Program-made: the position numbers and the translations under genes | The notes under the pieces: generated by a model | The model's input: only the letters and a program-made list of their open reading frames with translations | Database searches by the model: none | What the model was told of the DNA's origin: nothing | Assembly (NCBI GenBank): GCA_013823505.1 | Contig: PNMH01000002.1 | Coordinates: 52,349 to 116,348 of the forward strand | Origin: Polaromonas sp. | Lineage (GTDB): Bacteria; Pseudomonadota; Gammaproteobacteria; Burkholderiales; Burkholderiaceae | DNA length: 64,000 nt | Direction: 5' to 3' | In this document: positions 26,804 to 36,511 of the stretch, piece by piece | Position numbering within the stretch: position 1 is the stretch's first letter | Layout of the letters: every line of letters begins with the position of its first letter

Positions 26804-27895
26804 CTAAACAGACGGCGTCGAGAACACTTGCTTAAGTCTCTCCACTGTGTGCCGCCACTTCGGCGTCGTCGGCTGGCAGACCGTGTTCTGGTTCCCAAAA
26901 AGACCGACCTCGTTGAAGGCCTTGTTGGCCTCCAGCGTGTCGATCCACTTCACCTTGACGAACTGCTCGCTCAGTTCCGGCGTATCCGCCAACGCCTTGT
27001 ACTTGGCGCCGTGAAGCACCACGTCCATCACCGACTGTTCGCCATGATCGGTCATCACGGTGAATTCGCTGGCAGGTTGCACGACTTGTTCAACAATGCC
27101 CACGCCAACGTACCCCTTCTTGGGGATGTTGACTCAGACCCTGTCGCCGGGCGACAACATCTTGAGCGTCTGGGTGTACCAGGTGCCACCGCCAGCGCTG
27201 ATGTATCCGTACTTGCGGGCGTCGTCCCAACTGCGGCTGGTGGCGTCCCCGAAGGACACGTAGTACTCGCCGTTCCATGGCTCCTTCTCGCCGACGTTGC
27301 TCTTGCCCACGGCCGCGTTGGCCTGGGTCTCACCCGGGTCGATGAGCCAGGTGCGACTCAGCAGTTGGTGTTCGCCGTGTTGGAACACCTGAAAGAAAAT
27401 CACGTTGATCGGGATGTCGCGTTCGTTGAGGTAGCCGACGATTCGCTCGGTGGACGGGTCGATCTCCGCCGCTGCGATGATGATCTGGTGCGTATGGTTG
27501 AGGGAGTCTTCGTCCAGCGGAGCGCCGAAGCGGTTCTGAAATGCCGTTTCCAGACTCCCACCGTTCGAGAAGCGGCTGTAGATCTGAACCAGGCGATCGG
27601 CCGTCAGCCCTTGCAGCCAGGACGCATAGTCCAAAGCCTGGGCCACGATTTCGCGTGGCGTGCGGTCGCGCTTCAACTCAATCAGCACCAACGAGCCATC
27701 AGGTGCGATGGCCAACAGGTCGATACGGCCGCCGAAGGACGTGATCTCCTGTCGACCGATCAGCATCCACTCGCTGGACAAGATCCGTGGGTCGCTGACG
27801 ATCATCTCCTCCAGCAGTTGCTCGCTGGGCAACTTGCAGTTTTTGAGCGGCAACGGTTGTTGTCCGACTTGCCAGATGGCGTGCTGGATGGGCAT
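26804..27895 (-). pseudogene. NucS-like (DUF91) endonuclease interrupted by an in-frame TGA
   Basis: One open frame of 364 codons is broken only by TGA at 27134-27136 (codon 254). Upstream lies a PD-(D/E)XK-type nuclease: GGRIDLLAIAPDGSLVLIELK holds the D and E-x-K residues, then RDRTPREIVAQALDYASWL, as in EndoNucS-related proteins. The frame reads GDRV-stop-VNIPKKGYVGVGIVEQV, and the tail continues KVKWIDTLEANKAFNEVGLF. A Trp codon at the stop would restore the conserved-looking GDRVWV, so a single TGG to TGA change is likely. A truncated 253-residue nuclease may still be made. It belongs to the restriction operon. Confidence 0.75.
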
Positions 27896-27938
27896 GGTGG
27901 GCTTCTCCGGTGTTCTTCTGTTGCAAGGCTAACGGAGC

Positions 27939-28787
27939 TCAAGCGCGCGGCGCCGACGGCATGGATGCAGGCCGATCAACCTCAATATCGGGGACGACAA
28001 TTCCAGCCTTCGCAAGGTAGCCCTGAGCGCCAGTCCAAAGCGCTTGCCGCCATTCCGAGTCTTTGCCCGGCAAGGGATCAATGAGGTCTTCTGGGTGCCA
28101 CTGCCCGCGACGGCTTTTCATGACCTCGGGAATCAGCTTCTTGCCCGCCTCCAGCAGTTGGAGCTCGCGCAAAGGGATATCGCGACCCGAGACCCAGACT
28201 CCCAAAGAACGTGCCACCGCGATCACAGCAAGGAGGTTTTCGAGGCATGGCGCGTGGTGAAGGCTCCATTGATCTGACAATAACCAGTAACGGGTGAACT
28301 CACTCCCGTCCAGGCCGGCGGCTGTTTCCTCGTAGATCAGACAAAGAGGTCCGCGGCCGCTCGGAATTTCCTGGCCAATCGGCTTCAAGACGGCGAGTAG
28401 ACGGGATACGGTGGGAGCGACTTCAAGGCGGTTGGCAAGCCACTCGCGATAGCCTTCAGGCGACTTGTAATGATCTTCCACCAAGTGAGGCATCTCCTCG
28501 ATGCCATCGAGCCACGAACGGCTGTTAGCCAGATAGCCGGCGGCCCAGTCCAGCAGCTCGGGCGTGACTTTGTCTTTCAGCTTTTCGGGTGTCGAAAAAG
28601 CGGCGTTGGGCAGCTTCAATTCAGGAGGCAGAAGGCGGGGGATTTGCTGGCGGGCGATGCCGTAGGCCTCGAAGGTTTCGATGAGGCGCTTGGCTTGTGC
28701 GCGAGCTGGGTCCACGCGGTCACGCAACCATGCCCATCCTTTGCCGAGCAGGTCCACAACCCCAGTGGCTTCACCAAGGATCGACAT
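27939..28787 (-). CDS. Hypothetical protein encoded in the type I restriction operon
   Basis: This 282-residue protein starts MSILGEATGVVDLLGKGWAWLRD at 28787, only 2 bp after the hsdS stop codon, with GAGGTGACTTGAGT as a translational-coupling context. It has an amphipathic N-terminus and a mixed helical body (IYEETAAGLDGSEFTRYWLLSDQWS). I recognise no catalytic motif. Its fixed position between hsdS and the NucS-like nuclease suggests an accessory or regulatory role in the restriction locus. Confidence 0.7.
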   Translation of the reverse strand: MSILGEATGVVDLLGKGWAWLRDRVDPARAQAKRLIETFEAYGIARQQIPRLLPPELKLPNAAFSTPEKLKDKVTPELLDWAAGYLANSRSWLDGIEEMPHLVEDHYKSPEGYREWLANRLEVAPTVSRLLAVLKPIGQEIPSGRGPLCLIYEETAAGLDGSEFTRYWLLSDQWSLHHAPCLENLLAVIAVARSLGVWVSGRDIPLRELQLLEAGKKLIPEVMKSRRGQWHPEDLIDPLPGKDSEWRQALWTGAQGYLAKAGIVVPDIEVDRPASMPSAPRA

Positions 28788-28789
28788 AC

Positions 28790-30550
28790 TCAAGTCACCT
28801 CGCCAATCAAGGCCTCGGCTAGGTAGGTCTTGGTAGTCTGTCCCACCGCGAGGCGTTGACGCAGTTCGGCGCACACGCCTCGCAGGGATTCCACTCGGGC
28901 GACGATGCGAGCTTGCTCAGCTGGGGGCGGAACAGGCGTGAGTGCTTGGCGAATCAATCCAATATTCAGAGTCGGTTGTGCGAGTGTTCGCGTATCGCCG
29001 GCAAAGTTCTTGTGCATGAAATCTGTTTGGAGCAAAAAAAGAACGAAGTCCTTCAAGCCGCTGTCAGCGGGAACGATGCGACAAATTGCGCGTGCAATAT
29101 TTGCACCAGCCCAAGTTGGAGGCGCGACGCCAAGCTTCCCAATGCTTCCGACGACTCCCATCAATATCTCGCCTCCTTCTAGACGAGTTCTCTGAAACTG
29201 CCTATCGATGTCGTGACCAATGGATTTCTCTGGCAGTGGCGCGGGCATGTCGATGGACAGATCAGCGATTCGTACAAATGGGACGCCTGCCTCAACGTCG
29301 GGCCCCGGGACCAGAACACCGTATGCGATTGGCTTGAGCGGGTGAATCAACTCATCGAACCTCACCCAAGTCCACCCGCTCGGAAGCAGAAACGGAACAT
29401 CAGCATCCACGACAGATGACATCGGTTTGTCCCTCTTGATCTTGTCCTCTGAGATCAGCCGATCCTTCTCAGCGCGAATCTTTTGCAGCAAAGCGCTCGC
29501 AGGTTCGTCCGTTGGGTCTTGGGGAACGAGCAGGCCGCGCAAGGCGAGTTGGAGAATGGTTTGTTCCAAGGCGTCGATAGCCTCGGGTCGGTCGAGCAGG
29601 AGGTCGAAGTGGGTGGCGACGTGTCGCCAGTTCTCGGCCAGTTCTTCGGGCGAGGTGCTGGCGGTCAGCGCACCCAGTAGGGTTTGCACGAGCTGGGCGT
29701 GTTGCGCGGCTTCGAGCTGGCCTTTCGCTTCGAGGGCATCGCACAGGCGCATTAGTTCTTCAACGCGGGCGACGATGCGGCTTTGCTCTCCGAGAGGCGG
29801 AATTGGAAGCAGAAGCCTAGGAATATCCCCAAGGTTCAGTTTGTTTGTGTGACTTCCTCCAGCCTTTATTGCATCGTATTGAGCTACCAACAATGGGCTT
29901 TTCATAGCTAGATGAAAGTAAGAGCTGATATTGCAGCTTTTGGGGAGCTTGAGCAAACCAACACTCACAAATAAGCTAAAGGGCCTGTCCGTATCTACCA
30001 GGGTTGGCCGCCCAAGGGTTCCGATACGACATAGAAGAAGATCCCCCCTTTCTGGACAGCAACGCGCGTTTATCTGTCGATGCTCCTCGACAGATATGAA
30101 TTTGCAATCGGCAAACGAAACGGTTTTTCCATCGATATCTTTCACGGAGATGAACGCGACACCACTCTGAAGGTACTTCGGGGTGTGGTGTGTTCCGTCC
30201 GTGACTTGAGTCGTGATTTTCCCAAGCTGTGCCCACTGCCAGCCCGGGGGGAGGCCAAATGGCATCTCATCTTCAGCGATATCCGCTAAAGGCTTGTCGC
30301 TTTTCCGTTTGCCTTCGGCAACCAAGAGGCTTTTCTCCGCGTGAATCTTCTTCAGCAACTTGCTCGCCGGTTCATCACTCGGGTCTTGTTGCACCAGCCT
30401 TCCCCGCACCGCCAGCGCCAAGATCAGTTCACGCAGCCGAGCCACACCATCGGGCGCGGTGGCAATCAGATTAAAGTGCTTCACCAGTGGCGGATGCAGG
30501 GCGCTGAGGTATTTCGCGCTGGATTCGCAGACTTCCATCACCGCACTCAT
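28790..30550 (-). CDS. hsdS: Type I restriction-modification specificity subunit
   Basis: This 586-residue HsdS carries two target-recognition domains, each introduced by a conserved spacer. The first reads VRGRLVQQDPSDEPASKLLK and the second LRGLLVPQDPTDEPASALLQ; then GLPPGWQWAQLGKI and LLPSGWTWVRFDEL open the recognition domains. Each ends with a PLGEQSRIVARVEEL/PPAEQARIVARVESL helix. It reads the two halves of the DNA target for the methylase and nuclease. Its start overlaps the hsdM stop by 4 bp. Confidence 0.95.
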   Translation of the reverse strand: MSAVMEVCESSAKYLSALHPPLVKHFNLIATAPDGVARLRELILALAVRGRLVQQDPSDEPASKLLKKIHAEKSLLVAEGKRKSDKPLADIAEDEMPFGLPPGWQWAQLGKITTQVTDGTHHTPKYLQSGVAFISVKDIDGKTVSFADCKFISVEEHRQINARCCPERGDLLLCRIGTLGRPTLVDTDRPFSLFVSVGLLKLPKSCNISSYFHLAMKSPLLVAQYDAIKAGGSHTNKLNLGDIPRLLLPIPPLGEQSRIVARVEELMRLCDALEAKGQLEAAQHAQLVQTLLGALTASTSPEELAENWRHVATHFDLLLDRPEAIDALEQTILQLALRGLLVPQDPTDEPASALLQKIRAEKDRLISEDKIKRDKPMSSVVDADVPFLLPSGWTWVRFDELIHPLKPIAYGVLVPGPDVEAGVPFVRIADLSIDMPAPLPEKSIGHDIDRQFQRTRLEGGEILMGVVGSIGKLGVAPPTWAGANIARAICRIVPADSGLKDFVLFLLQTDFMHKNFAGDTRTLAQPTLNIGLIRQALTPVPPPAEQARIVARVESLRGVCAELRQRLAVGQTTKTYLAEALIGEVT

Positions 30551-32019
30551 GCGCGGGCCCCGCTCAGTGATTCGGCCAAGATGGCCTTGAGCTGGTCGCG
30601 CAGTGTCTGTGCTTCGGCTTGCAGCCTCGCGTAGTCGGCCAGCAGCACCTCCGGGTCGTGGCTCACCGCATCCACGGCGTGCGGGTTCTTCTGGTCAAGG
30701 TTGTAGTTGGCGGCCTTGATCTGGTCGATGCTGACCTTCCATGCGCGCTCGTTCTCCACGCGGGCGGCAAAGCCATCGGTCGCGCTGCCCCACCAGGCTT
30801 TTTCGGCGTCGAACTCTTCGATGCGGATGGGCTTGGTCTTGTTGTAGCTCTTCACGCCCTCGGGGTACGGGTGCTCGTAGTACCAGACGTGTTGCGTAGG
30901 CTGACCCTTGGTGAAAAACAGAAGGTTGGTCTTGATGCCGGTGTAGGGAGCGAACACGCCATTGGGCAGGCGCACGATGGTGTGCAGGTTGCACTCGGTC
31001 AGCAGCTGTTCCTTGATGCGGGTTTTGACGCCTTCACCAAACAGCGTGCCATCCGGTAGCACTAATGCAGCACGGCCGTTCACCTTCAGGATGTGCTTGA
31101 TGAGCACGAGGAACAGGTCGGCCGTTTCCTTGGTGCGTACATCGGCGGGGAAGCCTTGCTCGATGCCAGGCTCTTCAATGCCACCGAAAGGCGGGTTGGT
31201 GAGCACCACGTCCACCCGGTCGGCCTGGGTGACTTCGCGCAGCGGGCGAGCGAGCGTGTTGTCATGCCGGATGTTGCTGGGTACTTCGACGCCGTGAAGC
31301 AAAAGGTTTGTCACGCACAGCATGTGGGGTAGCTGCTTTTTTTCTACTCCGCGAATGCTTTTCTGCAGCACTGTGTCGTCTTCGGTGGACTGGACCTGTT
31401 TGCGCAGGTGTTCGATCGCGCAGACGAGAAAGCCACCAGTGCCGGTTGCAGGGTCAAGTACAGTTTCGCCCAGTTGGGGATTGACCATATCCACCATGAA
31501 CTGGGTGACGGCGCGGGGCGTGTAGAACTCGCCCGCGTTTCCGGCGCTTTGCAGATCCTTGAGGATCTTTTCGTAAAGGTCGTTGAACTGGTGGCGCTCA
31601 CTCTGGCGGTTGAAGTCGATGATGTTGAGCTTGTTGATCACCTGGCGCAAGAGTTGACCGCTTTTCATGTAGTTGTAGGCGTCTTCAAAGACGCCACGCA
31701 CCACGTAGCCTCGCGGGTTGCGCACTGCGTCGGCCGGCAAGTTCTTCAAAGTGACGAACAGCTCGGTGTTGACGAAGTCTTGCAGAACATCGCCAGTCAT
31801 GCCTTCGGGGTCGGCCGCCCAATTGCGCCAGCGCATGCTCTCCGGGATCGGGCTCTTGTAGGCGTCGCGGGTGAGTTCCAGTTCTTCTTCAAGCGAGTCA
31901 AAAACCTTCAGGAACAGCAGCCAGGTGAGTTGCGAAATGCGCTGGGCGTCGCCATCCACGCCAGAGTCCTGGCGCATGATGTCTTGGATGGATTTGATGA
32001 CGGGGGAGAGGTTGGACAT
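30547..32019 (-). CDS. hsdM: Type I restriction-modification DNA methyltransferase subunit
   Basis: This 490-residue N6-adenine methyltransferase has the SAM-binding motif LDPATGTGGFLVCAIEHL (about residue 187) and the catalytic NPPFGG in VVLTNPPFGGIEEPG (about 273). An HsdM N-terminal helical domain precedes them (IKSIQDIMRQDSGVDG, QLTWLLFLKVFDSLEEE). The ATG at 32019 was preferred to a TTG at 32052. With HsdS it protects host DNA. It sits 37 bp after hsdR. Confidence 0.95.
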   Translation of the reverse strand: MSNLSPVIKSIQDIMRQDSGVDGDAQRISQLTWLLFLKVFDSLEEELELTRDAYKSPIPESMRWRNWAADPEGMTGDVLQDFVNTELFVTLKNLPADAVRNPRGYVVRGVFEDAYNYMKSGQLLRQVINKLNIIDFNRQSERHQFNDLYEKILKDLQSAGNAGEFYTPRAVTQFMVDMVNPQLGETVLDPATGTGGFLVCAIEHLRKQVQSTEDDTVLQKSIRGVEKKQLPHMLCVTNLLLHGVEVPSNIRHDNTLARPLREVTQADRVDVVLTNPPFGGIEEPGIEQGFPADVRTKETADLFLVLIKHILKVNGRAALVLPDGTLFGEGVKTRIKEQLLTECNLHTIVRLPNGVFAPYTGIKTNLLFFTKGQPTQHVWYYEHPYPEGVKSYNKTKPIRIEEFDAEKAWWGSATDGFAARVENERAWKVSIDQIKAANYNLDQKNPHAVDAVSHDPEVLLADYARLQAEAQTLRDQLKAILAESLSGARA

Positions 32020-32056
32020 GCGTTCGGAAAATTTGGAAAACAGGGGAAGCAAAAGG

Positions 32057-34516
32057 TCAAGGTGACGCAGGTGCGTAAAGCTCGCGCTCCAGGGTGTTCA
32101 GTGCAGCCAGGTATTGTGGGCGACCACCGAAACTCCGGATCAACTCCACGGGCAGACCCAGCTGGTTGACTGGTGGGAGGCTGAGCACGTTGTTGGCTTC
32201 GAGTGTGGCGATGCCTTCATCGGCGTACTTGTCGAGCAAGGCTTCAATCACTTGGCGGGCCATAGGTCCGTATTGAGTGAAGACATTGCGCTTCTTGACT
32301 CGGTTGGCCCGCTCGCGCCGGGTGAGTGGTGGCTTGTTGTAAGCCACATGCAGCAGCAGGTCGAACGGGTCGAGGTCCTTCAGGCCGGTGTGAGCAACTT
32401 CATCAGCCAGCGCTTCGATGAGCACGCCTTGGCGCTCCAGCTCTTCGATCAGCGCGGCCTTTCGGTCGGCATCGTTCCAAGCCTGCAGGAACTTATCAAG
32501 CGAATCGTATTGGCGGGCAAGGTTGATGCGGGTGTAGTCGCGCAGGCTTTCAGTGATCAGCTTGCCATCGGCGTTGAGGTACTGCACACGTTCGCGGGCC
32601 ACGGCAACAGTGACCATGCCGCCTACGATGTACTTTTTGGGCTCGGTGCTACCTCCTTCGCCGGGGCCGATGGTGGTCGGACCCAAGGGAGATTGTCCTT
32701 CGCCTAGTGGATGCGGGGAGGTTGGATCATCGACCACAGGCGGCTCGATAGGATCGCTTTCGCCGGGCTCGTAGATCTGGACCGGATCGCCATCGAACGC
32801 TGGGTCCGCGAAAAGCTCAGTGGCACGCTTGAAGTCCATGATGGTGAACCAGCTCTTGCCTAGGTCTTCGCGCAGTCGGGTGCCGCGGCCGATGATCTGC
32901 TTGAACAATGTCATCGAGCGGATGTTTTGATCCAACACGATGAGCTTGCAGGTCTGCGCGTCGACCCCCGTGCTCATCAGCTTGGACGTGGTAGCAATGA
33001 CCGGGTAGGTTTTCTCGGGGTCGATGAAGTTGTCTAGCTCGCGCTTGCCTTCCTGGTTGTCGCCAGTGATCTGCACCACGTATTTGGGTTGGGTGGCGCA
33101 GATGTCGGCGTTGGCGTTGGCCAGCGCTTGGCGCATGCGGGCAGCGTGGTCGATGTCTTCGCAGAAAACAATGGTCTTGGCGTTGCGGTCGGTGGCCTTG
33201 AGGTACTCGGTGATCTTCGCGGCTACGGCCTCGTCGCGCTTTTCCAGCACGAGCTTTCGGTTCATGTCGGCACCGGTGTAGACACGGTCTTCGATCAGGT
33301 TTCCGGCCTTGTCGGTCATGCCCTCGGTGGGGCGCCATCCGAATGTGTCGCGGTCCAGGTCGATGCGAATGACTTTGTACGGCGCGAGGTAGCCGTCTTC
33401 AATGCCCTGTTTGAGGCTGTAGGTGTAGACCGGCTCGCCGAAGTAGTGGATGTTGGAGGCCGCGTCGGTTTCCTTGGGCGTGGCGGTCAGGCCGATCTGG
33501 GTGGCGTTTTCGAAGTAATTGAGGATGTCGCGCCAGGCCGAGTCTTCGGCCGCACTGCCCCGGTGGCACTCGTCGATCACGATGAGGTCGAAGAAGTCGG
33601 GCGAAAACTGCTTGTAGATGTTGCTTTCGTCTTCTGTGCCAGTGACCGCCTGGTAAAGAGATAGGTAGACCTCGTAGCTCTTGTCGACCTGCTTGGTGAT
33701 CTTGTTGACCGCCAACTCCACATCGTCGATGGTGACGGTGCCCTGTGCGTCGACACGCTCCACACCCTTGGCGTTTGGACTGAGCTTGGCCATGGCGCCT
33801 TTGAACGGGCGGAAGTCATTGACCATGGTCTGGTCGATGAGGATGTTGCGGTCAGCGAGGAACAGAATGCGCTTCTTGGCGCCGCTCTTCCAGAGTCGCC
33901 AGATGATCTGGAAAGCCGTGTAGGTCTTGCCAGTGCCGGTCGCCATGACCAAGAGCACCCGGTTTTGACCGCCGGCAATGGCCTCGACCGTGCGGTTGAT
34001 GGCGTTGAGCTGGTAGTAGCGCGGGGTCTTGCTGGGGGAGTAGTCAAAGCCGGCGACGCGCGCCACCTCAGGCGTCCAGCCCTTCCAATCGCAATAGCGC
34101 TTCCAAAGTTCGGCCGGGCTAGGAAACCCTTCCAGGGAAATCGTCTGCTCCAACACACCAGTGGCCATGGTGGCGTCGCGAAACACAAAACCATCTCCGT
34201 TGGAGGAGAAGCTGAAGGGCACGTCCAGCAGCTGGGCGTAGTTGATGGCCTGGGCCATGCCCGCACCCATGGCCATGGTGTTGTCTTTGGCCTCGACTAC
34301 AGCCAGTGGAATGTTGAGCTTGTAGAAGAGCGCGTAGTCAGCGCGGAGTACCGTGGTCTTGTCGCGATACGACTTCTGGCCACGAACGACCACGCGTCCG
34401 GCGCGCAGGGGGAACTCGCGATAGATTTGATCCATGCCATTCCACCCAGCGGCTTCCATGGCAGGGCGGATGAACTTGTCGCAGATGTCGCTTTCTGAGA
34501 GATTCTTCTTGTCCAT
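32057..34516 (-). CDS. hsdR: Type I restriction endonuclease motor subunit
   Basis: This 819-residue HsdR is shorter than EcoKI-type R subunits but normal for the EcoR124/StySJI-like shorter group. It shows an N-terminal nuclease domain (VVRGQKSYRDKTTVLRADYALFYK, then AVVEAKDN with the E-x-K). Walker A is MATGTGKTYTAFQII, the DEAD box VIDECHRGSAAED, and helicase motif VI RMTLFKQIIGRGTRL. The start at 34516 follows AGGGAG. It translocates and cuts unmodified DNA. It is the first gene of the seven-gene operon. Confidence 0.95.
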   Translation of the reverse strand: MDKKNLSESDICDKFIRPAMEAAGWNGMDQIYREFPLRAGRVVVRGQKSYRDKTTVLRADYALFYKLNIPLAVVEAKDNTMAMGAGMAQAINYAQLLDVPFSFSSNGDGFVFRDATMATGVLEQTISLEGFPSPAELWKRYCDWKGWTPEVARVAGFDYSPSKTPRYYQLNAINRTVEAIAGGQNRVLLVMATGTGKTYTAFQIIWRLWKSGAKKRILFLADRNILIDQTMVNDFRPFKGAMAKLSPNAKGVERVDAQGTVTIDDVELAVNKITKQVDKSYEVYLSLYQAVTGTEDESNIYKQFSPDFFDLIVIDECHRGSAAEDSAWRDILNYFENATQIGLTATPKETDAASNIHYFGEPVYTYSLKQGIEDGYLAPYKVIRIDLDRDTFGWRPTEGMTDKAGNLIEDRVYTGADMNRKLVLEKRDEAVAAKITEYLKATDRNAKTIVFCEDIDHAARMRQALANANADICATQPKYVVQITGDNQEGKRELDNFIDPEKTYPVIATTSKLMSTGVDAQTCKLIVLDQNIRSMTLFKQIIGRGTRLREDLGKSWFTIMDFKRATELFADPAFDGDPVQIYEPGESDPIEPPVVDDPTSPHPLGEGQSPLGPTTIGPGEGGSTEPKKYIVGGMVTVAVARERVQYLNADGKLITESLRDYTRINLARQYDSLDKFLQAWNDADRKAALIEELERQGVLIEALADEVAHTGLKDLDPFDLLLHVAYNKPPLTRRERANRVKKRNVFTQYGPMARQVIEALLDKYADEGIATLEANNVLSLPPVNQLGLPVELIRSFGGRPQYLAALNTLERELYAPASP

Positions 34517-34634
34517 CGGGCTCCCTGGGCTCGAGTCGAAATTGACTGCTTCCGAGCAGCTGTTCAGTAGAAACAACCCATCATCGTCATATCGCGTTGA
34601 AGCTCAAGAGCTTCACAGGCATCATCCGTTCAAA

Positions 34635-35084
34635 TCAGTCGGCGTTGATGCGGGCGTTCGCCTCGCGTTTGCCAATCTTTCGAATGGCCAGGATCTTTTC
34701 CAGCTGTGCAGCTCTGGGCGTCACCTGCCCGCTTTCCCATTTGTAAATCGAAAGAGAAGAGACGCCCAAGAGCTCGGCCATTTGGGCCTGGGTAAATCCC
34801 AGATGCTTGCGAAGCTCCAGCAACTCCGCAGCACCAAACACAACTTTGCGCCCGGGCTTCCCACGAGTGACCGCCGGCGCCTCACGGGGAGCCGCAGGAA
34901 GGTTTGGGACAGCACGACTCAGTGCTTTCAACTGCGACTCCAGCCCTTTGAGCTTTCGCTTGAGCTCTGCGATATCAGAACGAAAGCCCGCGGAAGACTT
35001 GCGCAGGCTCAGGACCTCGTCTCGGAGCTCCTTCCTGGCAACGCGAGCGATTTCTTTCTTCAGGGATTCGGCAAATGTAGTCAT
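34635..35084 (-). CDS. XRE-family helix-turn-helix regulator with N-terminal coiled coil
   Basis: This 149-residue protein has a basic, coiled-coil-like N-terminus (SLKKEIARVARKELRDEVLSL, then ELKRKLKGLESQLKALSRA) and a C-terminal HTH (LRKHLGFTQAQMAELLGVSSLSIYKWESGQVTPR). It lies between the tns operon and hsdR on the same strand, about 118 bp before hsdR. It is a good candidate for timing expression of the restriction system after transfer, as control proteins do in other restriction systems. Confidence 0.85.
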   Translation of the reverse strand: MTTFAESLKKEIARVARKELRDEVLSLRKSSAGFRSDIAELKRKLKGLESQLKALSRAVPNLPAAPREAPAVTRGKPGRKVVFGAAELLELRKHLGFTQAQMAELLGVSSLSIYKWESGQVTPRAAQLEKILAIRKIGKREANARINAD

Positions 35085-35197
35085 TTCAATATTGTGTCCG
35101 GTCTGGGGCGGGCCTACAGGAGGACGCCGAGTGCTTTATGTCACAAGTTGAGAGACCAATGGAGGAAACTTCCAGAAAGCTACTTTTCACTTCGGCA

Positions 35198-36511
35198 TCA
35201 GCGTCCATCAACAGACGCCAGCAATGACTCGTAGTCAGCCTTGGGGCGTTTCTTCTTCGTCTGCTTGATGCTCCTATTTTCTTTATCTTCAAGATCGTCA
35301 ATGGCCTTTGCCTCTGCAGGGGTCAACGACGACCGCACCACCGCGGCGTCAATTTCGGTCTCCTCCGCAGCGATGGCAGCCTGCTTGGCATCTGAGGGAA
35401 AGGCAAAGTGCGCACCAAGTGGACACACAAGATCCTTGTGGCCTTTTGGCATCTTTCCATCGATTGCCATTTTGGACAGTACGTCAACCTGCAGACGGTT
35501 TACAGCAAACTGAGAGGTCAGGGCAGCCGACTTAAGGTCGGCGATCGAGATCATTGATCGTGATGCCGTGCGTGTGATTTCAAAGGCGAGGCTCAGAAGG
35601 TGAATACGCGTCCGGTGGACACGAAAGGTGATTGCGTTCAAGTGTGACCAAAAATCCCCGTCGTTTGGAACGACACCACATGTAACCGCTTCATAAACAC
35701 GTCTGAGCTCAAGCTCCGCGGGATCGTCGCTCAGTTCGGGCGTCATGACCACACACTCGGTCATGAGCCGACCAGTCACCTCCCAGCCGCTTCCCATGAT
35801 CTTTCCGACATTGCGGAAGTTGGAGATATGGAACTGAGGGGGGCCACAATCTGCGGCAAGTGTGAGGAGCTTGACGATGTTCACGCTCGCATTCGTCCCT
35901 CTCGCGATCAGGTGCATCTCGTCGAGAATCAGCATCGCAAGCCCCTCGCGGTAAAGTTTCCTAGCACCCATCCCGGTTAGGTCGTCAAAGGTAAGCTTGC
36001 TCCCAAGCTTTTCGTCACCGCACACGATCTTCCCAAGGATATTCAGCAAAGAGCTGCCCGCGGTGATCTTGACGTACCTGCATGGAGTCAAAAGTGCGGG
36101 GGGATAGTCGTCGCCGATGTTCGCAAGGAACTGATCCTGGATCAGCCTGATGACTGCCAACGCCAGTTCCGTCTTGCCAACACCTGGAAGCCCTGTCAGG
36201 CACAAGGGCAACGCAGTAGGAACAGGGCTTCTAAGACTGTTGATACCCCTCCGATAGTCGAGTGGACTCCCATAGTGAAGAAGGTAGTGGTCTCGGATCA
36301 TCACCAGCGCTCGCACAATGATGCGAAGCACTTGGTGCGACGGAACGTACACAGACTTCAAGACGCTCCGGATCTTGTCCTTCGCCAGGTACGCGCTGAT
36401 CGATGGCAGGCCAGGTGACCGATCCCCTCCAAGCGTGATTCTGGCGATGATTTCGGTGTCCGACAAAGCGAGCAGGTCCTCCAATGCGAGCCAAGCAGAT
36501 ATTTGGTTCAT
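35198..36511 (-). CDS. tnsC: TnsC-like AAA+ ATPase of the transposon
   Basis: This 437-residue protein has Walker A LTGLPGVGKTELALAVI (about 106-113) and Walker B LAMLILDEMHLIARG (about 195), with the TniB/TnsC pattern around them. In Tn7, TnsC links target selection by TniQ/TnsD to the TnsAB transposase and filters out immune targets. It is the last gene of the tnsA-tnsB-tnsC unit and overlaps tnsB by 4 bp. The lysine-rich C-terminus (KQTKKKRPKADYESLL) could contact TnsA/B. Confidence 0.88.
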   Translation of the reverse strand: MNQISAWLALEDLLALSDTEIIARITLGGDRSPGLPSISAYLAKDKIRSVLKSVYVPSHQVLRIIVRALVMIRDHYLLHYGSPLDYRRGINSLRSPVPTALPLCLTGLPGVGKTELALAVIRLIQDQFLANIGDDYPPALLTPCRYVKITAGSSLLNILGKIVCGDEKLGSKLTFDDLTGMGARKLYREGLAMLILDEMHLIARGTNASVNIVKLLTLAADCGPPQFHISNFRNVGKIMGSGWEVTGRLMTECVVMTPELSDDPAELELRRVYEAVTCGVVPNDGDFWSHLNAITFRVHRTRIHLLSLAFEITRTASRSMISIADLKSAALTSQFAVNRLQVDVLSKMAIDGKMPKGHKDLVCPLGAHFAFPSDAKQAAIAAEETEIDAAVVRSSLTPAEAKAIDDLEDKENRSIKQTKKKRPKADYESLLASVDGR

